Source: Schizophyllum amplum (lineage: Eukaryota > Basidiomycota > Agaricomycetes > Agaricales > Schizophyllaceae). From it: 23,738 bases of DNA. Positions 19,757 through 23,738 of this stretch are shown here, piece after piece. The notes under the pieces were generated by a model. That model was given only the letters and a program-made list of their open reading frames with translations, was not told where the DNA came from and did no database searches. The stretch's first letter is position 1. Every line of letters starts with the position of its first letter. Location of the stretch: NCBI GenBank assembly GCA_007026445.1, contig VDMD01000246.1:1-23738 (forward strand). The letters are read 5' to 3'. The translations under genes were made by a program, and so were the position numbers.

Positions 19757-20066
19757 TTATGCAGCGGATACCGGAAGTGGCTGCCGATGTTCACGCTTGC
19801 GCCGAGCGCTGCCTGATGTTAGCGCACTAATGAGCAGCTGTTGGGCTAAACGCACCATAGCCTTGTCGTCCGCTGCTGCTGCCAAATGAGATGCCTTCCA
19901 GTCGGTCGTGGTGATTCCGTGGCGCTTGGCCGAGTCCAATGTCTCTGCAGCGTCCTGGTTCCCATTAGCGCACTGATGAGCTGCGATTTGCGGAGGCGCA
20001 CCTCGCCCGTTATCATCTCAGCTAACGAAGATGTCTTCCATTCTGTCGTGGTGATGCCTTTGCGCC
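19757..20066 (-). repeat. Tandem duplication of the 3' coding unit of member 1
   Basis: On the minus strand, SARRKGITTTEWKT...LISAL (about 20066-19968) is followed ~140 bp later by SAKRHGITTTDWKA...LISAL (about 19930-19817). The second unit is open down to a stop at 19757, but in a different frame. A 29-nt GTGCGC...GCTGCAG stretch between the units would restore the frame if removed, but that is shorter than the other introns here. Confidence 0.6.
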
Positions 20067-20307
20067 TCGCTGACTGCCACTCCTTTACTGTGCTGATAGC
20101 CTTCTCCATGCGCTCCCGCAGCACATGCCACTCCTTCTGCTTGCTCCTCCTTTCCTTGAGCTCACGGCGTAGCAGCTCGGCTTCGATGTCCTGAGAGGGT
20201 GAGCTTGTGATCCCAGCAGGATGGAGGACACGAACAAACGACTTGCGGTTGGGGTGGTTGAACGCTTGCGCGAGCGCGCAGTCCGGGGCAGCACAAGTAA
20301 GACACAT
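19846..20307 (-). CDS. Small MC-x2-C-x4-C family protein (member 1)
   Basis: Exon 1 (20307-20236) encodes 24 residues beginning MCLTCAAPDCALAQAF. A 45-nt intron (20235-20191) with a GCTCACC branch follows at phase 0. Exon 2 (20190-19846) is a charged coiled-coil-type segment (RRELKERRSKQKEW) with a repeated W, then SARRKGITTTEWKT, a motif related to the W/G-x-T-x-x-EW motif of member 3. The model is 138 aa. The last ~30 residues look like a frame-shifted tail: a second copy of the GITTT-W unit continues in another frame down to 19757. Three Cys at positions 2, 5 and 10 could bind metal, with the fourth ligand from a partner. The function is unknown. The gene is divergent from member 2 with 135 bp between their starts. 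Confidence 0.65.
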   Translation of the reverse strand: MCLTCAAPDCALAQAFNHPNRKSFVRVLHPAGITSSPSQDIEAELLRRELKERRSKQKEWHVLRERMEKAISTVKEWQSARRKGITTTEWKTSSLAEMITGEVRLRKSQLISALMGTRTLQRHWTRPSATESPRPTGRHLIWQQQRTTRLWCV

Positions 20308-20442
20308 GAGCGCCGGGGGATGGTGGTAAGAAGCAACCTGGGAGGCGTGAGAAAGCAGCCACACGATTATTTAAGCCATCAAGCCTTGATCGCATACGCT
20401 ACCTGCCTTTATCATCCCACCATCACCACAACCCATCCGCCA
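20308..20442. promoter_or_regulatory. Shared divergent promoter of members 1 and 2
   Basis: The 135-bp gap has TTATTTAA at 20367-20374, near-symmetric and about 60-70 bp from both ATGs. A leader motif (TTGCTTCTTACCACCATC on the minus strand at 20336-20319; CCTGCCTTTATCATCCCACC on the plus strand from 20402) precedes each start. Confidence 0.5.
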
Positions 20443-20789
20443 ATGTGTGTTATCTGCACGAATCGAAAGTGTGAGGTCATTCGACTATTGAAATGCATGC
20501 TGCGCGCTGAAAAGGTGCGAGAACATGTGCGCGCTACAAGCTCAACACTAACGGTGTCCCTTAGACCCCAGCCAGTGTTGCCGAAGCCAGGCAGAAGGAA
20601 CGCGGGAACATGGAACGGCTGGACCAGGAGCTATGCGAGATGCGCAAGGTCTTTAACGACCTTCACACCAGGTATCCCCGAGCGTTTTACGACACTGAGG
20701 ACACGGATGCGAGGGACGCGGAGGAGAGGGCGGAGGGCGCCATGGCTGATGAGCCGCAGGGCAGACCGAATAGCATTAAGGTCATGTAA
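20443..20789 (+). CDS. Small MC-x2-C-x4-C family protein (member 2)
   Basis: Exon 1 (20443-20514) encodes 24 residues starting MCVICTNRKCEVIRLL. A 50-nt intron (20515-20564) with a CACTAAC branch and TTAG acceptor follows at phase 0. Exon 2 (20565-20789) encodes an Arg/Glu-rich helical segment (ERLDQELCEMRKVFNDL) and an acidic tail (DTEDTDARDAEERAE). Total 98 aa. It is the plus-strand member of a divergent pair with member 1. An extra Cys (position 18) is present here but not in the relatives. Cellular role unknown; a soluble, possibly zinc-binding coiled-coil protein is the best description. Confidence 0.72.
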
Positions 20790-20857
20790 TCCTGTATGCT
20801 GCGCGCGTCTGCAAACAATCAGCTGCTGCTGCCAAGCGAGGTTCACCCACGCACCTT

Positions 20858-21157
20858 TTACGCCCCACCAGCGTTGAACCACTCCTCATTCCACTCGCTT
20901 ATCGTCTTTCCCTGCGCCTTTGCTGTCTCCCACGAGCTGGTGGCCTCTCTCAAGTTCGCAAGCACGCTTTTTTCCAACTCGTACTGCTCCTGCGTCAGGC
21001 GCAATTGCTCCTCGAGCTGCAGCAGCTCCTGCACCTGTCGCATGCAGCACAGGTCAGATAAGCGGATGCTCCCCACGCAAAGAACACGCACAAGGGATGC
21101 TTGCATTGGATACGCTCTTGCCAGATCGCAGTCGCGTTCGGCACAAGCAGGGCACAT
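20858..21157 (-). CDS. Small MC-x2-C-x4-C family protein (member 3)
   Basis: Exon 1 (21157-21092) encodes 22 residues starting MCPACAERDCDLARAY. A 57-nt intron (21091-21035) with a TATCTGACC branch follows at phase 0. Exon 2 (21034-20858) encodes 58 residues: a Gln/Glu/Leu heptad-like stretch (QELLQLEEQLRLTQEQYELE) and then SWETAKAQGKTISEWNEEWF. Total 80 aa. The SW-x-x-A-K-x-x-G-K-T-x-x-EW ending matches member 1. Leaving the intron unspliced also gives an open frame, but splicing restores the family pattern. Its stop is 69 bp from the stop of member 2 (convergent). Confidence 0.72.
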   Translation of the reverse strand: MCPACAERDCDLARAYPMQASLVRVLCVGSIRLSDLCCMRQVQELLQLEEQLRLTQEQYELEKSVLANLREATSSWETAKAQGKTISEWNEEWFNAGGA

Positions 21158-21257
21158 GGTGGCGCAAGGCAGAATGTGGCGAGCGGTGTCATCTTATTGG
21201 CAATATGCGACCGACGCACGCCCCTTTTCCCGATCGTCCATCTCATCCGCTTTCACC

Positions 21258-21618
21258 ATGTCGACGTGCGCTGTCAACCAACAACTGCGCTCTATGATCC
21301 AGTCGGGCACGGTAGAAGCTCCCTGCCTATCCTACCTGTTACACCTCTGACAGCCTTGTCCAGCCTCTCTGCCATGTGGCGCAAGCCATCATTGTAAAGC
21401 GCGAGCTGCTCAAGCGGCTGGAGCAGGACCTGGAGGATGTGCAGGAATCTGTGAACAACCTCGAGAGAATGTACTCGGATGTGCTGTATTATCCTCTGAA
21501 TTGTGATTATGACGAGGAGGAGGATGACGAGGAGGAAGACGGCGACAGCAACGAGGAGCAGGAGGAGCAGCATCAGATTGTTCGGGAAGAAGACAGGGCG
21601 GCGGACGCGCAGGTGTAA
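21258..21618 (+). CDS. Divergent small-protein family member lacking the Cys module (member 4)
   Basis: Exon 1 (21258-21311) encodes MSTCAVNQQLRSMIQSGT. A 52-nt intron (21312-21363) with a CTCTGACAG branch follows at phase 0. Exon 2 (21364-21618) encodes 84 residues: a Leu/Arg/Glu helix (RELLKRLEQDLEDVQESVNN) and a strongly acidic tail (DEEEDDEEEDGDSNEEQEEQ). Total 102 aa. Gene architecture (short first exon, phase-0 intron, coiled-coil exon) matches the cluster, but the start lacks the Cys2/Cys5/Cys10 pattern and keeps only one early Cys. It is divergent from member 3, 100 bp apart. An alternative first exon upstream cannot be excluded. Confidence 0.58.
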
Positions 21619-21742
21619 ACATTATGTATCTTCAACATCGCTTACAGCGTGTATATCTGCATCGCATGCGGGTGAGCGCGCTCACTCTCTGGTCGCCCGT
21701 CAGCAGCGTGCTTGCTTTCGGACAAGTCACTCACAGCGGATG

Positions 21743-22004
21743 CTACGAGTCCTTCTTATCCACGTACTCCCTGACCGCCTTCTGGTAGTAGTCAATCTCA
21801 TCGCGGACGTTGGCCTCCTCCTCCTCGCGCTTCTTTCTGGTGGCCCGCATCTTGCGCCACTTGTCCTCGACGCGGACGTATTCCTGATCTCGTTGTCAGC
21901 TGCGCACCCAAGATCCACGCGCGCCCTCTACGCACGCTGATGTGCACTTGCGGTCCTATGAACTGCGCCATCTCACACGTCTTCTTGTCACAAAACTGGC
22001 ACAT
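21743..22004 (-). CDS. Small MC-x2-C-x4-C family protein (member 5)
   Basis: Exon 1 (22004-21948) encodes 19 residues starting MCQFCDKKTCEMAQFI. A 64-nt intron (21947-21884) with a GCTGACAAC branch follows at phase 0. Exon 2 (21883-21743) encodes 46 residues, highly charged (EDKWRKMRATRKKREEEEAN), ending YVDKKDS. At 65 aa it is the shortest member. A TATATATT box lies about 90 bp upstream of the ATG, and a leader motif is at 22069-22046. Reading through the intron gives a different, Arg/Gly-rich tail that does not resemble the relatives. Confidence 0.72.
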
Positions 22005-22092
22005 GCCGGAGGTCGCGGTAGCTGCGATTGCTGTTGGTCCGACGCGATGGTGGTGGTAAGAGACAAGATGGGTTTCACGTTGCATCCTTCCT

Positions 22093-22100
22093 TATATATT
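22093..22100 (-). promoter_or_regulatory. TATA box of member 5
   Basis: TATATATT lies between member 6's stop (22134) and member 5's start (22004), 89-96 bp upstream of the ATG. It is the clearest TATA element in the cluster. Confidence 0.5.
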
Positions 22101-22133
22101 CGTGCTCCCCCTCCATCCCGATCTGTCACTGGT

Positions 22134-22425
22134 CTATGGATCGGCGCTCGAGGTGCTTTCAGCGCCGACACCCCTCCTGTTCGCAGCCTTCCAAGCCTTG
22201 ATGCGCTCCTTATACATCGCAATCTTGCTCTCTTCCTCCTTGTTTTCCATCTCCACACGGGTTCTGACTTGGCGTATGCCCTCGAGGGCGCGCATGGCGT
22301 ACACGTAGTGCTGCGCTGCCCATCAGCAGCGTACAGGCAACCTTTCGGCCACGCACATAAAGGCTCACGGGTTCCGTCATGGTTTGCTGCAGCTTGCATT
22401 CCGCGTCGTAGCATTGATTGCACAT
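22134..22425 (-). CDS. Small MC-x2-C-x4-C family protein (member 6)
   Basis: Exon 1 (22425-22369) encodes 19 residues starting MCNQCYDAECKLQQTM. A 58-nt intron (22368-22311) with a GCTGATG branch follows at phase 0. Exon 2 (22310-22134) encodes 58 residues (RALEGIRQVRTRVEMENKEE, then KERIKAWKAANRR). Total 77 aa. Its ATG is only 43 bp from the stop of member 7, so its promoter must overlap member 7's 3' end, or the two may be transcribed together. The leader motif at 22463-22443 lies in that gap. Single Trp in the helix, as in other members. Confidence 0.72.
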
Positions 22426-22468
22426 CTTTGACGGCTCGAGATGATGGTGGTCTAAGGCAAGATGGAGC

Positions 22469-22805
22469 TCAAGTGCACTCCTCGATATCAGGGACCAACA
22501 GCATGCCTTCCACCTCGGCCTCCTCCTCCAGCTCTTCGGCTTCCTCGTCATCTCCCTCTCCCGACGCAAACACCTCTGGACAGAGCTCTGCCAGGTTTTT
22601 CATTCGCACCGCCAAGTGGCCCCGCTCCAGGTACCGCTCGCACAGCGCCTTCTTTTCTGCTTCGTATTGCTCCCAGAGCTCGGCGTACGTCTGCGCTGCG
22701 TTAGGGAGTCACCCAGGGCGATCTGACGCTCACCATTCCCATCTCGAGCACTTGGGTAAGCACTTTGCGCCTTCCGCACTCGCTGCTGTCGCAAACGTGG
22801 CACAT
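22469..22805 (-). CDS. Small MC-x2-C-x4-C family protein (member 7)
   Basis: Exon 1 (22805-22734) encodes 24 residues starting MCHVCDSSECGRRKVL and ending EMGM. A 43-nt intron (22733-22691) with a CCTAAC branch follows at phase 0; two acceptor AGs lie 5 nt apart. Exon 2 (22690-22469) encodes 73 residues starting TYAELWEQYEAEKK, with an acidic stretch (GDDEEAEELEEEAEVEG). Total 97 aa. It is the closest relative of member 8: both have exon 1 ending in GM and exon 2 starting TY-x-E-L. Stop-to-start distance to member 8 is 65 bp. Confidence 0.75.
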
Positions 22806-22856
22806 GGCTATGCGGTTTCAATGGGTGTGGGAAGCAGGTTGCGTTCCCTAAAGGGT

Positions 22857-22864
22857 CTATTTAG
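22857..22864 (-). promoter_or_regulatory. TATA-like box of member 7
   Basis: CTAAATAG on the minus strand lies about 52-59 bp upstream of member 7's ATG, in the 65-bp gap after member 8. Confidence 0.4.
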
Positions 22865-22870
22865 CCACTC

Positions 22871-23340
22871 CTAAATCTCCCACGGCTGGCACCACCTCGC
22901 CTCGCTTGCCGATCCCCTCACACATCCTGCCCACCCTCCTCCCCTCACAGATCGTGCCCACCCTCCTCCACCCACTTGTTCAGCGCGCCCCGCGCCTTCT
23001 CCGGCTGCCATTTCCTCCTCATCGGTGGCCATGCGACCGGTTTCGGTGGAGCACGCATGCTGCAACCCGTCCACAGCGTCTTCATCGTTGCGCAGCATCT
23101 CCATGTAAATGTCCCCCCAGCGTGTGCGCATCTTGTTGAGTGTGACAATCCTTCCCGACGCCTTTTTCCACAGCTCCTCTTCTTCCTCGCATGCGTGCAG
23201 CAGCTCGGTGTATGTCTTTTCCAGTCCGTCAGCCACAGTTTCCGCCGGAGCTCAGCCGTCTCGCGCACCATTCCTAACACCGTGACCTTGCTCAGCAGCT
23301 CGTAATCCGGACATCCTGCAGTTGGACAGATCAGGCACAT
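22871..23340 (-). CDS. Small MC-x2-C-x4-C family protein (member 8)
   Basis: Exon 1 (23340-23269) encodes 24 residues starting MCLICPTAGCPDYELL and ending VLGM. A 53-nt intron (23268-23216) with a GGCTGACGG branch follows at phase 0. Exon 2 (23215-22871) encodes 114 residues: TYTELLHACEEEEELWKK, a helix with two further Trp, and then an unusual Gly/Trp-rich tail (GGGWARSVR followed by GGGWAGCVR). Total 138 aa. The tail comes from an in-frame 27-bp tandem duplication and is absent from member 7, so it looks recently gained, probably by loss of an earlier stop. Confidence 0.72.
22928..22969. repeat. 27-bp tandem duplication in member 8
   Basis: TGCCCACCCTCCTCC occurs at 22928-22942 and 22955-22969, with CCTCACA-type sequence between. 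It encodes the repeated 9-residue GGGWA unit. Confidence 0.75.
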
Positions 23341-23433
23341 GTTGGGCGATGTGTGCGGTAGGATGGACGCGGAAGAAAGAGCGAGTGTTTGTGGCGTCGG
23401 CTTTCACCTGGTCGCACCTCAAAAGTTCAAAAG

Positions 23434-23487
23434 TCAAAGTCCGCTGTCCAAATCTCCCTCGAGGGCGTTTGCACCTAGGGACTTTGA
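23434..23487. repeat. 9-bp perfect inverted repeat upstream of member 8
   Basis: TCAAAGTCC (23434-23442) and GGACTTTGA (23479-23487) lie 36 bp apart in the 248-bp gap between members 8 and 9. This may be a binding site for a dimeric regulator, or chance. Confidence 0.4.
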
Positions 23488-23588
23488 ATTTTGGCGGTCT
23501 CCCGGCTCATCCTGGACCCATGTGCCTGGGCGCTCATAATGGCATTGACTGATCACTACCCGCCCCTCTTCCGATACCCCGCAGATTA

Positions 23589-23738
23589 CTATCCTTCCCG
23601 CTCCAACAACCGCTCGGGTGACCCGCCCGTCTCGTACTGCTCACGCATCATCACCTTCTCACAGCTCAACAAGTGATTCTCCGTTCTGATCTCTGCGTTC
23701 AAGGCCTCCAAGCGCTGGCACTTTTCCCACAGCGCGCT
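23589..23738 (-). CDS. Partial small family protein, second exon (member 9)
   Basis: On the minus strand the frame is open from the window edge to a TAG at 23591-23589. It starts ALWEKCQRLEALNAEIRTEN and continues LLSCEKVMMREQYE, ending RLLEREG. The LWE(K/Q)-type start and the Leu/Glu heptads match the second exons of members 7 and 8. The Cys module and intron should lie just to the right of the window. Called from exon-2 resemblance only. Confidence 0.55.
   Translation of the reverse strand, partial: SALWEKCQRLEALNAEIRTENHLLSCEKVMMREQYETGGSPERLLEREG

Noticed and set aside
21942..22874. 310-aa plus-strand ORF
   Set aside because: Runs antisense over members 5, 6 and 7, including their introns and promoters; composition is Ser-rich shadow sequence.
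1..23738. tRNA, rRNA or other structured RNA genes
   Set aside because: No cloverleaf-like or rRNA-like sequence noticed by eye on either strand; a covariance search would be decisive.

Overview
The window looks like a filamentous fungal genome, most likely a basidiomycete (Agaricomycetes-type). The evidence is about 50-nt introns with GTGNGT-type donors and CTRAY branch points, GC-rich coding exons, acidic and Ser/Pro-rich nuclear-type proteins, and a RecQ-like helicase of the kind fungi carry near telomeres. All gene models below were spliced by eye. Splice phases are consistent in almost every model, but none has been checked against transcripts.

Left part (1-15306, all + strand): a collinear block of four genes. 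(1) A 5'-partial gene (28-2509) opens with a chromodomain-like segment, continues with a long unrecognised region and ends in a Cys cluster. (2) A small ORF (2782-3291) is a free-standing relative of the C-terminal domain of the helicase in (4). (3) A 1,346-residue multi-exon protein of unknown family (3668-8430) follows. (4) After a tandem array of about 180-bp units, a ~1,860-residue protein (9250-15306) combines an OrsD/DUF3505-like Cys/His region, a tyrosine-recombinase-like active-site signature, a Ser/Pro linker, a RecQ-like helicase with its Zn-binding tail, and the C-terminal domain shared with gene 2. The recombinase-like part is interrupted by an apparent 1-nt shortage in a C6 run. 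The block could be a large recombinase/helicase mobile element or a telomere-linked-helicase locus.

Middle part (15307-19756): a minus-strand gene for a Lys/Ala/Pro-rich nuclear-type protein is cut at its 5' end by a 217-bp repeat. A second direct copy of the repeat lies 1.85 kb away and cuts off a hAT-type transposase gene after its BED-finger/N-terminal part. Gene-poor, repeat-laden DNA follows.

Right part (19757-23738): a compact cluster of nine small genes on both strands. Seven encode proteins starting M-C-x2-C-x4-C. Eight complete members have one short phase-0 intron just after this N-terminal module, followed by a charged, Trp-containing coiled-coil-type exon. Several share a 5' leader motif. 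This looks like an undescribed, locally expanded small-protein family.
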